In this document: one piece after another, positions 1-5,967 of the stretch
Layout of the letters: each line of letters begins with the position of its first letter
How positions within the stretch are numbered: the first letter of the stretch is position 1
Source: Candidatus Bathyarchaeota archaeon
GTDB taxonomy: Archaea > Thermoproteota > Bathyarchaeia > TCS64
Reading direction: 5' to 3'
Length of the DNA stretch: 6,092 bases
NCBI GenBank assembly: GCA_018396515.1
Contig: JAGTQJ010000095.1
Coordinates: forward strand, 1-6,092
Position numbers and translations under genes: made by a program
The notes under the pieces: model-generated
Databases searched by the model: none
What the model was told of the DNA's origin: nothing
Seen by the model: only the letters and a program-made list of their open reading frames with translations

Positions 1-96
1 TTGAGGATAATGATGCAGCGGCGTCCTCACGATATAGGGCTGGATCCTCCTCCTAGCCCTGAATATATCCCCCAGAGTAGGACTCTCCAACACCAT
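1..96 (-). CDS. PLP-dependent threonine/serine dehydratase, N-terminal fragment
   Basis: Reading the minus strand from ATG at 96 gives 32 residues that run off the left edge of the window. The stretch PTLGDIFRARRRIQPYI followed by VRTPL matches the N-terminus of threonine dehydratases and serine racemases (fold-type II PLP enzymes), whose typical form is 'PTLxDIxxAxxRIxPYIxRTPL'. These enzymes deaminate threonine or serine to 2-oxo acids in the cytoplasm. The PLP-binding lysine would lie just beyond the edge and cannot be checked. An in-frame TGA at 105-103 bounds the N-terminus. The possible starts are GTG 99, ATG 96, GTG 93 and TTG 90; ATG 96 is preferred because a TATA-like box sits about 26 bases before it, which implies a leaderless or nearly leaderless message. 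The precise substrate cannot be decided from this fragment. Confidence 0.72.
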   Translation of the reverse strand, partial: MVLESPTLGDIFRARRRIQPYIVRTPLHHYPQ

Positions 97-120
97 CACC
101 GCTCAGATCTCCAAGGATGA

Positions 121-130
121 ACTTATAACC
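121..130 (-). promoter_or_regulatory. TATA-like box for the dehydratase gene
   Basis: The minus strand reads GGTTATAAGT. The centre of the box is about 26 bases upstream of 96-99, the usual archaeal TATA-to-start distance. Transcription would begin at or within a few bases of the preferred start codon, so the gene is probably leaderless. It lies in a 117-base gap shared with the divergent EVE gene. Confidence 0.45.
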
Positions 131-180
131 ACTAGGGTTTCCAGCCCTCCACAATGGATTTTAACCATCGCGATATGCTT

Positions 181-189
181 TTTAATAAA
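181..189 (+). promoter_or_regulatory. TATA-like box for the EVE-domain gene
   Basis: The sequence TTTAATAAA, within a longer A/T run at 178-195, is centred about 26-28 bases before ATG 214. This spacing predicts a leaderless transcript beginning at that ATG. No convincing Shine-Dalgarno sequence precedes 214, which agrees with a leaderless start. Confidence 0.45.
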
Positions 190-205
190 TAAATACTATT
201 TCATT

Positions 206-220
206 GAGATGAGATGAGAT
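206..220 (+). repeat. GAGAT x3 short tandem repeat over the EVE start
   Basis: Three perfect copies of GAGAT place three ATG codons at 209, 214 and 219, each in a different frame. Only ATG 214 opens the EVE frame; ATG 209 meets TGA after one codon. Because the unit is five bases, gain or loss of a copy would move the start relative to the promoter and change which ATG is in frame. Confidence 0.6.
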
Positions 221-659
221 GTTGGATCTTTCAATTCAACCCAGATAAGTTCAGATGGTTTGATTGGATCAAGGAGAACAAGGATGCTGAGCAGTGGTTA
301 GTGACGCGCCACATGTTGGATATCAGAAAGGGAGACAAGGCCGCCATCTGGGCCTCAGAAAGAGACGCCGGCATCTATGCACTTAGTGAGGTTATAACGA
401 TCCAAAGGATGAACCCCTCAACAAGGAAGAAGAAAAATATTTCAAAGAAAAATCATATAAAATTAGGTTTTTACAATATAAAAGCGTTTGGATTAAACAC
501 ACTAAGATATTTATCGAAAACCCATTGACAAGAAAGGAGTGCATAGAAGACCCAATTCTTAAAAACATGGAAATTCTCAAACAAATTCAAACCACAAATG
601 TAAAGCTTAGACAAAAAGAGTGGGATAGAATAATAGAACTTCTAGAAAGAAAAACTTAA
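214..659 (+). pseudogene. EVE-domain (PUA-like) protein, frameshifted
   Basis: EVE domains are PUA-like folds of about 140-150 residues, thought to bind modified nucleic-acid bases and often found near restriction or defence genes. The first frame (214-399, 62 codons) shows the family N-terminus: CWIFQFNP, WFDWIKENKD, WLVTRH, RKGDKAAIW and DAGIYALSEV. At about base 400 the match moves to another frame, as if one base were missing (VIT then PKDEPLNKEEEKYF). That frame continues from 402 to TAA 657-659 and carries the typical second half: VWIKHTKIFIENPL, EDPILKN and EWDRIIELLE. The rebuilt protein would be about 148 residues, a normal full length. Read as is, translation ends at 528 with a 104-residue product whose last 40 or so residues are out of frame. 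A serine replaces the glycine usual in 'YAxGEV', which may be drift. A sequencing error remains possible. Confidence 0.8.
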
Positions 660-670
660 AAATAAAGATA

Positions 671-678
671 TTTATTTA
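671..678 (+). promoter_or_regulatory. TATA-like box for rnpB
   Basis: TTTATTTA, within a longer A/T stretch at 664-680, is centred about 25 bases before the 5' base of the P1 helix at 699. This is the expected TATA-to-start distance for an archaeal RNA gene. The box begins only 11 bases after the stop codon of the EVE gene. Confidence 0.5.
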
Positions 679-698
679 AGAATTCCTATGATCTTATT

Positions 699-1000
699 GG
701 TCGGTGAGCCGGTGGGCGGCTTCCGAGCCCGAAAGGGCTTGAGGAAACTCCACCCACCAGGAAGGCCTGCGACGCCGCGAGGCGTAGGGCGAGAGCCCTG
801 GCAACGGACAGAAACGAGACCTCCGCCCGCATGCGATGACTCGCCTGAAGCGTCGAGGGCGCGGGCGGATCGGTTGAGACGACCGCCCCTGCAGGGTGAA
901 AGGGCAAATAGCGTCGATGAGCGCCTTCCCGAGACGCGGGTAGCCCCCTCAGCCGAATGCCGCCTAAAACAGAAGGTGGGTTACGGCCGGCACACCGACC
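699..1000 (+). ncRNA. rnpB: RNase P RNA, archaeal type A-like
   Basis: This is the catalytic RNA of ribonuclease P, which matures the 5' ends of tRNAs. The ends are set by a perfect 8-bp P1 helix, GGTCGGTG (699-706) with CACCGACC (993-1000), followed by P2 GCCGG (708-712) with CCGGC (987-991). The P3-like hairpin is AGCCC-GAAA-GGGCT (726-739). Conserved block CR-I is GAGGAAACTCC (741-751), and CR-V is ACAGAAGGTGGGTTAC (969-984). CCCACC (753-758) pairs with GGTGGG (975-980), joining the two conserved ends as P4 does. An 8-bp helix CCGCCCGC (823-830) with GCGGGCGG (861-868) forms an arm of the specificity domain. The motif GGGTGAAAGGGCAAATAG (894-911) and CCGAATGCCGCC are also typical. The length of about 302 bases is normal. 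An open frame crosses the RNA but does not encode a recognisable protein. Confidence 0.95.
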
Positions 1001-1058
1001 AAAAAGGACTAATCTGTCTTATAGGAAGAAGAGACGGTGAGACGGATAGCAACGAAAA

Positions 1059-1067
1059 ATATTTAAA
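1059..1067 (+). promoter_or_regulatory. TATA-like box for the membrane operon
   Basis: ATATTTAAA is centred near 1063, predicting a transcription start near 1089 and a leader of about 20 bases before ATG 1111. GGCGAT at 1101-1106 is a weak Shine-Dalgarno-like match four bases before the ATG. The operon therefore need not depend on read-through from rnpB. Confidence 0.45.
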
Positions 1068-1110
1068 CTTAGGCCTCTTCATTATCCTCGGAAAATACAA
1101 GGCGATTAAA

Positions 1111-1902
1111 ATGGTTTTTAGAATTTATCCCTTTGTACAAGAGAGATTATCAGGACTATTGTTGCTGATAGCGATGTTCATAATCACCTTCTACTATATG
1201 AGAAGAGCAAAGCTTCCATATATTCGTAGGGTGCCTGCCCTAGATGCTATCGAGGAGGGCATAGGAAGAGCGGCCGAGATGGGCCGACCTGTTATAGCCT
1301 CCCCGGGCATAGCGGTCTCAGGGATAGACTATTGGACTGTCGGGGCTTTAAGCATTCTAGCTCATGTAGCTAGGCTTTGCGCGAGGAATGGCCTAAGGCT
1401 ACTTGTTCCATTAGGAGGCTCCGAGCAAAGCTATACCCTTGTCGAGGTGGCTAGAGACCTTGTGGAGAGCCAGTACCGTCTGGAAGGGGTTCCTGAGAGG
1501 TTCGATGTGAATGATATGCCTTTCCTAAGTGGGAGACAGTTCGCTTGGGCATCGGCATATGTAGGTATGTTGATGAGGGAAAGGCCTGCCGTCGATATTA
1601 TGGTGGGGCTCCAATGGGCTTCAGCCATGTATATGTCAGAGGTCGCTAAAGAGGTCGGCTGCTTCCAGATAAGTGGAACAACCTACTTATCGAATATAGC
1701 ATGCCTCGCAGTCTCCTCAGACTATGTCATGATAGGTGAGGAGATGGTCGCGGCAGGTGCCTACCTTTCCAAGGAACCAGCTCAGTTAGCAAGCATTAGA
1801 ACTCAAGACATCATAAAGGCCGTGATGATAGTAATACTCGTAGTTGGCATTATCGCTCTAGCGTTTGGCAGCGATATAGTCAAGGTCATCCTTAGCACAT
1901 AG
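1111..1902 (+). CDS. DUF6754-type membrane-anchored protein
   Basis: This 263-residue protein has a hydrophobic helix near each end (about 13-30 and 237-256) and a soluble domain between them. The domain contains RVPALDAIEEGIGRAAEMGRP (40-60), TVGALSILAHVA (76-87), FAWASAYVGMLMRERPAVDIM (144-164) and DYVMIGEEMVAAGAYLSKEP (204-223). From memory these blocks match DUF6754, a family of unknown function in Chloroflexota and uncultured archaea. Positive residues after the first helix (RRAK, then RR) suggest that the domain faces the cytoplasm. ATG 1111 is chosen because the open frame upstream of it lies over rnpB, and because a TATA-like box and a weak ribosome site fit this start. It is the first gene of a four-gene operon with three other membrane proteins. 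No catalytic motif is visible. Confidence 0.8.
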   Translation: MVFRIYPFVQERLSGLLLLIAMFIITFYYMRRAKLPYIRRVPALDAIEEGIGRAAEMGRPVIASPGIAVSGIDYWTVGALSILAHVARLCARNGLRLLVPLGGSEQSYTLVEVARDLVESQYRLEGVPERFDVNDMPFLSGRQFAWASAYVGMLMRERPAVDIMVGLQWASAMYMSEVAKEVGCFQISGTTYLSNIACLAVSSDYVMIGEEMVAAGAYLSKEPAQLASIRTQDIIKAVMIVILVVGIIALAFGSDIVKVILST

Positions 1903-1915
1903 GGGGTGTGATGAG

Positions 1916-2569
1916 ATGTCCTCCGTTATTAGAAGCAGAGAGTTTCTCCTCGCCATTATCATAGCTGTTTCCTTCTTCATATACTTCCCCTACTTCATTG
2001 AGTCCCCTAAACCTATAACCGATATCGAGTCCTGGCTAGTATCCACAACGGTTGTCATAGCATCCTTCGCTGTCATGGTCAGTTTATACACAATGACCAG
2101 GAGAGAAGTTATGAGGGTGACCAAGAGAGTCAAGGGATGGCCATACAGCCTGTTAATGATCGGCCTAGCATGGTTCATGATCATAGTCGGTGTCACCCTA
2201 GGAAAAGATGCGGTAGCCTTCAGGTTCTGCGCAGACTCCTTCATCCTGCCTGGTGATGCAACCATCTATGCTATATTGGTCTTCTATATGACTTCGGCCG
2301 CCGCTAGAACCTTTAAGGTGAGAGACCTAGAGTCCCTTCTATTACTCCTGGGTGCTTTCTTCGTCCTCATGCAACAGGCTCCACTGGGAGAGTACCTCTT
2401 CCCATGGTTCGGCCCTATAGGGAGCTGGCTTGTTAATAACTTAGCAATGGCCGCCTCAAGGGTCTTCACCATAAGCGCCACTCTTGGTGGTATAGTTCTA
2501 GCGATAAGGCTGCTTGCTGGCAAGGAGATGGCCATGGTGGGGCTTATTGCTAGGAGGGAGAAGGACTGA
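1916..2569 (+). CDS. Six-helix membrane protein of the DUF6754 operon
   Basis: This 217-residue integral membrane protein has about six predicted helices, near residues 9-25, 42-60, 77-95, 114-130, 138-153 and 184-200. The most striking part is the second half: RTFKVRDLESLLLLLGAFFVLMQQ (131-154), a FGPIGSWLVNN segment (165-175), and a last helix ending in AIRLLAGKE (196-204). This layout resembles, from memory, unnamed proteins beside DUF6754 genes in Chloroflexota. No transporter or enzyme signature is recognised. The start at ATG 1916 is supported by GGGGGTG (1902-1908) seven bases upstream. It lies 13 bases after the previous gene, and its TGA overlaps the next ATG by one base, so it is cotranscribed and probably translationally coupled. 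A role as a membrane core subunit is an inference from context only. Confidence 0.75.
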   Translation: MSSVIRSREFLLAIIIAVSFFIYFPYFIESPKPITDIESWLVSTTVVIASFAVMVSLYTMTRREVMRVTKRVKGWPYSLLMIGLAWFMIIVGVTLGKDAVAFRFCADSFILPGDATIYAILVFYMTSAAARTFKVRDLESLLLLLGAFFVLMQQAPLGEYLFPWFGPIGSWLVNNLAMAASRVFTISATLGGIVLAIRLLAGKEMAMVGLIARREKD

Positions 2570-3441
2570 TGTCTAATCTATTCAAGATCTTCGCGAGCAT
2601 CGACCGAAGGGTTTGGCATCTTCTCACCTTTATCCTCGTCGGAACCACCCTCCTCCGTCCCATTGGTCTTCCATTAAAGGTGAGCCCAGAGGTAAAGAAG
2701 GCATATGAGGTTATAGATAGCCTCAAGTCTGGAGACGTGGTTTTAATAAACTTCGATATTGCAGCCTTCGGATGGGACGAGATTAAGGGAAGCGCCCTAT
2801 CGATGGTCCCCCACATATTCTCCAAGGAAGGAGTAAAGGTCATATTCTTCACCGATCAGGATCAGGGGTACATATTCATAGAGAGGACCATTGCCGAGAT
2901 TGGAAGGCCCATGCCTGGCTACGACAGGTTCCCATGGTATGAGATCCACGGAAAAAAATACCTCCAAGACTACATCAATATAGGGTTTATCCCAGGATTC
3001 GACAAAGCAATAGCAGCCTTGGCCCAAGACTTCCGGGGGACTGTGGGAAGAAACGACTGGTATGGGAACAATATAGAGAAATGGCTCGATGATAATGGGA
3101 TCAAATCTGCCAAAGACATCGATCTGATCTTGACACTAGATTGTGCCGGAGCCCAATCGTATTGGGTAAGCTACTGGTATATACCATACAAAACTAGGAT
3201 ATTGAATGCTATGATTGGAGTTAGCGCACCTGGATCTATAGTCAACTATAATGCTGGAATGTTGGAAGGCATTGTTATAAGTATTAGAGGGGCGGCTGAG
3301 TATCAATATCTAAGCAAATACTACGGGATGGCCTTAGTTTCAATGGATGCCTTCAGCATCATCCAGTTCATGCTGATAATAGCTATCTTGATCGGTAATA
3401 TCGGATACTATGGATGGGAGAGAAGGCAGGAGAAGAGGTGA
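2569..3441 (+). CDS. Two-helix anchored protein with a large soluble domain, DUF6754 operon
   Basis: The product has 290 residues, with one hydrophobic helix near the N-terminus (about 16-33), one near the C-terminus (262-282), and about 225 residues between them. The middle has alternating strand and helix character: SGDVVLINFDI (54-64), VKVIFFTDQD (89-98), DIDLILTLDCAGAQSY (183-198), IGVSAPGS (216-223) and AGMLEGIVISIRGAAEYQYL (229-248). This suggests a Rossmann-like fold without a recognised catalytic set. Arg/Lys residues precede the first helix and follow the last (ERRQEKR), so both ends should be cytoplasmic and the domain outside. I recall similar unnamed Chloroflexota proteins with a conserved 'G.GAAEYE'-like block, but cannot confirm this here. 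AGGAGGGAG (2552-2560) lies eight bases before ATG 2569, which overlaps the preceding stop codon (TGATG). Confidence 0.75.
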   Translation: MSNLFKIFASIDRRVWHLLTFILVGTTLLRPIGLPLKVSPEVKKAYEVIDSLKSGDVVLINFDIAAFGWDEIKGSALSMVPHIFSKEGVKVIFFTDQDQGYIFIERTIAEIGRPMPGYDRFPWYEIHGKKYLQDYINIGFIPGFDKAIAALAQDFRGTVGRNDWYGNNIEKWLDDNGIKSAKDIDLILTLDCAGAQSYWVSYWYIPYKTRILNAMIGVSAPGSIVNYNAGMLEGIVISIRGAAEYQYLSKYYGMALVSMDAFSIIQFMLIIAILIGNIGYYGWERRQEKR

Positions 3442-3442
3442 T
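3435..3442 (+). promoter_or_regulatory. Strong Shine-Dalgarno that sets a TTG start
   Basis: GAGGTGAT is a perfect match to the anti-Shine-Dalgarno end of archaeal 16S rRNA (GATCACCTC). It ends six bases before TTG 3449 and overlaps the stop codon of the previous gene. The spacing favours TTG 3449 over GTG 3443, which would directly abut the motif, and over ATG 3410, which precedes it. Confidence 0.65.
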
Positions 3443-3448
3443 GTGAAC

Positions 3449-4168
3449 TTGGACATAGGAAGTTTGATGGTAATCCTTCTCTCCACAGCCATAACCTTCG
3501 GCCTATTCAGCATCCTCACCGGTGTGGATAACCCATTCTTTGCATGGGCGGAGAACATATATGTGGGTGGAGCGGTGGGCATGACTATTGTAGTCTCCTT
3601 CACCTGGATAGTCTCAAATCTCATCCAGAAGATAGTCTCAAACCCCTCTGCCAACTGGCCCCTTATCATCTCATTCATCCTCGGCCTCATGATGTTGCTG
3701 AGGGTACACCCAAAATACTCGTATCTCGCTAGGATCCCGATAAGCATCGCTACGGGTGTTGGTGTAGCGGTCTCTACGAGGGCGATAATCTTCAGCGGCC
3801 TCTTATACCAGATAAGGGCCACCATACTACCAATATTTGATTGGAGAGATCCAGCAACTGCCTTCACAAACCTTATGATAGTTGTGTTCGTCATAACCAT
3901 CCTGACCTTCTTCGTCTACACGACGGAGCTTAAAGGACCCCTTAAGGTCTCCAGCGGGATAGGCCGTCTGGCGCTCTTCGCATCCTTCGGGGCCCTCTTC
4001 GCCCAGACATATATGGGGCGGCTGGGCCTCTTCTTGGGGAGGATGGAGACGCTTCTTATACCCGAGACAAACTTCAAAATAAGTGTTATAGTCGCCCTCT
4101 TCATGCTAATAACAATAATAGTTCTAAAGAACTATTACCCTGAAACCTTGAAAAAACTAGTTCCATAA
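3449..4168 (+). CDS. Seven-helix membrane protein of the DUF6754 operon
   Basis: From TTG 3449 the product is 239 residues and strongly hydrophobic, with about seven predicted helices near 4-24, 40-60, 70-86, 95-120, 141-158, 171-190 and 210-227. Notable blocks are NPFFAWAENIYVGGAVG (28-44), TGVGVAVSTRAIIFSGLLYQIRAT (102-125) and LFASFGALFAQTYMGRLGLFLGRMETLL (176-203), where small and polar residues inside helices suggest helix packing. No transporter family is recognised. The frame stays open back to an ATG at 3410, which would add MDGREGRRRGDVN over the end of the previous gene; those residues look like read-through of its Arg-rich tail, so the shorter form is preferred. It begins seven bases after the previous stop and is the last gene of the operon, followed at once by a T run. 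A membrane-subunit role is inferred from context. Confidence 0.75.
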   Translation: MDIGSLMVILLSTAITFGLFSILTGVDNPFFAWAENIYVGGAVGMTIVVSFTWIVSNLIQKIVSNPSANWPLIISFILGLMMLLRVHPKYSYLARIPISIATGVGVAVSTRAIIFSGLLYQIRATILPIFDWRDPATAFTNLMIVVFVITILTFFVYTTELKGPLKVSSGIGRLALFASFGALFAQTYMGRLGLFLGRMETLLIPETNFKISVIVALFMLITIIVLKNYYPETLKKLVP

Positions 4169-4177
4169 CTTCCCCCC

Positions 4178-4183
4178 TTTTTT
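4178..4183 (+). terminator. Oligo-T terminator after the membrane operon
   Basis: Ten bases after TAA 4168 the sequence reads CCCCCCTTTTTT (4172-4183). A run of T without a stem-loop is the usual archaeal intrinsic terminator. A separate promoter for the next gene follows it. Confidence 0.5.
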
Positions 4184-4202
4184 AAATTCCATGGATCATA
4201 AA

Positions 4203-4211
4203 ACTTAAAAG
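4203..4211 (+). promoter_or_regulatory. TATA-like box for the M20 amidohydrolase
   Basis: ACTTAAAAG is centred near 4207, predicting transcription from about 4233, roughly nine bases before ATG 4242. No Shine-Dalgarno sequence lies before that ATG, so the message is probably leaderless or nearly so. Confidence 0.4.
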
Positions 4212-4241
4212 CTAAAAGATTCATATAAGAATCTGGATTTC

Positions 4242-5459
4242 ATGTTATCAAGAAGAGAGTTGTATGAAGTGATTAAGAATAATGTGGATAGAATTCTTCC
4301 AAGGCTCATTGAACTCAGTGACTGGATTGGAAGGCATCCCGAGCTTGGGAGCGAGGAGTATGAGTCCTCTAGGTTGTTAGCGGAGGAGCTCGAGAAGAAC
4401 GGGTTTTTAGTAGAGCGTGGAGTTCTGAAAATGGAGACGGCCTTCCGTGCCATATATAAAGATAGTCCTAGTGGGCCCAAGATAGCCTTCCTTGCGGAAT
4501 ATGATGCTTTGCCTGGGGTGGGCCACGCCTGTGGTCATAATATCATAGGCACCGCGGCTGTAGGGGCAGGGATCGTACTCAAGGAACTACTGAGATCTCT
4601 TCCCGGGGAGGTCCTAGTAGTGGGATGCCCAGCCGAGGAAGGGCACGGCCCGAATGCGGGTGCCAAGAGGGTCATGGCAGAGGCGGGCCTGTTCAACGAT
4701 GTTGACGTAGCTATGATGATTCACCCAACCAGTGGGAAAACCACAGTCAGCGAAAGGTTCCTGGCAGTCACGGGCATCACCATAGAGTTCATTGGGAAGG
4801 CTGCGCACGCTGCAGCATCCCCCCATAGTGGAGTGAATGCCCTAAACGCCGCGGTCTTGGCCTTCATGGCCGTCCACGCGAACAGGCAGCAATTGAGGCG
4901 GGATGCAAACGCTGTGATCCACGGCATCATTAAGGAGGGTGGCCTAGCTTCCAACATAATTCCTGAGAGGTCGGTTCTCCAGTTCGGGGTTAGGAGCAGT
5001 GATGACAGCTACATTCCGGAGCTGGTGAGGATGGTTGAGAACTGCGCCCGAGGGGCAGCCACAGCCACAGGCTGTGAGGTAAGGATTGAGGTCAGGCCAG
5101 GTCTCAGGTCGAGTTTAAGAAATGAGCCCTTGGAACGGCTCTTCGTCAGAGTCTTCAAGGAGATTGGTGAGGAGATTGAGGATCCAACCATAACAGCGGC
5201 TAGGCCTCCTGTAGGAAGCACGGATTTCTCTGAGGTGACCCATGTGGTTCCCGGCATCCATCCTATGATCTCCATAGCGCCGGAGGGTGTGGCTCTTCAC
5301 AGCAAGGAGTTTGCAGAAGCTGCTCTATCCAACACGGGGCATAGGGGCCTAGAGATCGGGGTAAAGGCCTTAGCCATGGCAGGAATGGAGATACTTACAA
5401 GCCCTGAGCTAATATCCGAGATAAAAAGCTACTTCGAAATGGTGAAAGGCAAGAAATAG
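4242..5459 (+). CDS. M20-family metal-dependent amidohydrolase, ACY1L2/PM20D2-like
   Basis: This complete 405-residue cytoplasmic hydrolase would cleave an amide or dipeptide bond using a two-metal centre. The catalytic domain is split around a dimerisation domain, as in all M20 enzymes. Expected metal and catalytic residues are present: Cys97 and His99 in GHACGHN (94-100), Glu132 and Glu133 in PAEEGHG, His161 in MIHP, and His353 in ALHSKEF. The dimerisation domain begins about 178, with GKAAHAAASPHSGVNAL (185-201) and its conserved His189. The AEYDALPGVGHACGHN block (85-100) is typical of the ACY1L2/PM20D2 and AbgB-like branch, whose members act on beta-alanyl dipeptides, p-aminobenzoyl-glutamate or acylated amino acids; the substrate here is unknown. 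The Cys ligand marks it as M20D-type. It has its own promoter and no clear functional link to the operon before it. Confidence 0.9.
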   Translation: MLSRRELYEVIKNNVDRILPRLIELSDWIGRHPELGSEEYESSRLLAEELEKNGFLVERGVLKMETAFRAIYKDSPSGPKIAFLAEYDALPGVGHACGHNIIGTAAVGAGIVLKELLRSLPGEVLVVGCPAEEGHGPNAGAKRVMAEAGLFNDVDVAMMIHPTSGKTTVSERFLAVTGITIEFIGKAAHAAASPHSGVNALNAAVLAFMAVHANRQQLRRDANAVIHGIIKEGGLASNIIPERSVLQFGVRSSDDSYIPELVRMVENCARGAATATGCEVRIEVRPGLRSSLRNEPLERLFVRVFKEIGEEIEDPTITAARPPVGSTDFSEVTHVVPGIHPMISIAPEGVALHSKEFAEAALSNTGHRGLEIGVKALAMAGMEILTSPELISEIKSYFEMVKGKK

Positions 5460-5823
5460 GCCATATTCTTACTTCAACATTAATAGAACTCCTTATGATG
5501 ATAAGTATCGAGAGCCTTCCCCCGCTACCTTTATTTACTGTCGACAAGCCTCTTAATCTTTCCTCTTTTTATCTCAAATCAATATAAAATGATTTTATTA
5601 TTTGTATCTATTACTCTCAAACATAACATAATATTATAAGCTCAAAATAGCTATTAATGAAGGAAAGTTTCATTTAACCTTTAACTTTTTCTTTTCCAAA
5701 ATTATCTTGAGAAAATTAATTTATTGAAAACTGAAAATTTTAAATTCTGTATTAAAGCTACTTTTTCTCTATATCTTTTATTTGATAGAACCATTTATCT
5801 TGGAAGCTCAGACATTATGGTTG
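5460..5823. other. AT-rich stretch without a convincing gene
   Basis: About 360 bases, clearly more A/T-rich than the genes on either side, with stops in most frames. A T run at 5566-5570 within a pyrimidine-rich segment may terminate the M20 transcript. One forward frame stays open from about 5684 to 5895 but has no good start codon and no recognisable motif. CTATATCTTTTA (5769-5780) could be a TATA-like element for the small ORF or the protease gene that follows. No tRNA, CRISPR repeat or long inverted repeat was seen. Confidence 0.55.
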
Positions 5824-5967
5824 ATGAGACTAAAGGACTTCAGGATCTCTTCAGGGATGAAGCTAGACCAACTAACCAGTGCGATAACGAGTCTTAATTT
5901 TAACCAGCTAGAATATGTTTTTGTGATTGAGATGGTTAAGGCCTATGATAAGATTAAGGTGTTCTAG
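5824..5967 (+). CDS. Small ORF of uncertain reality upstream of the protease
   Basis: ATG 5824 opens 47 residues that include LKDFRISSGMKLDQLTSAI and FNQLEYVFVIEM. The frame can be extended to TTG 5782 for 61 residues. I do not recognise the family; a faint likeness to small archaeal domains with a 'sG..l.sL.eli.aL' pattern is too weak to name. The ORF overlaps the protease start (ATG 5945) by 23 bases, which would allow coupling. It may equally be a remnant of a larger broken gene, since its neighbour is decayed, or a chance ORF. Confidence 0.25.
   Translation: MRLKDFRISSGMKLDQLTSAITSLNFNQLEYVFVIEMVKAYDKIKVF

Noticed and set aside
400..430. Programmed frameshifting in the EVE gene
   Set aside because: There is no slippery heptamer or downstream structure at the junction, and EVE proteins are not known to use recoding; a simple deletion explains it.
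686..907. Minus-strand 73-residue open frame
   Set aside because: It lies entirely against rnpB and has no protein-like motif; GC-rich RNA genes often leave such frames open.
688..1110. Coding sequence upstream of and fused to the DUF6754 gene
   Set aside because: The region is RNase P RNA with a closed P1 helix and conserved blocks; the translated residues are low-complexity and the protein family starts near ATG 1111.
3340..3900. Minus-strand 186-residue open frame
   Set aside because: It runs antisense to two operon genes with clear membrane-protein character and ribosome sites; it has no start signal or motif of its own.
5009..5300. Minus-strand open frames opposite the M20 gene
   Set aside because: They are shadows of a confidently identified enzyme, in conserved catalytic-domain sequence.
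5495..5545. C/D box small RNA suggested by ATGATGA at 5495-5501
   Set aside because: No matching CTGA D box follows at a suitable distance; the nearest is CTGT, and no terminal stem is visible.
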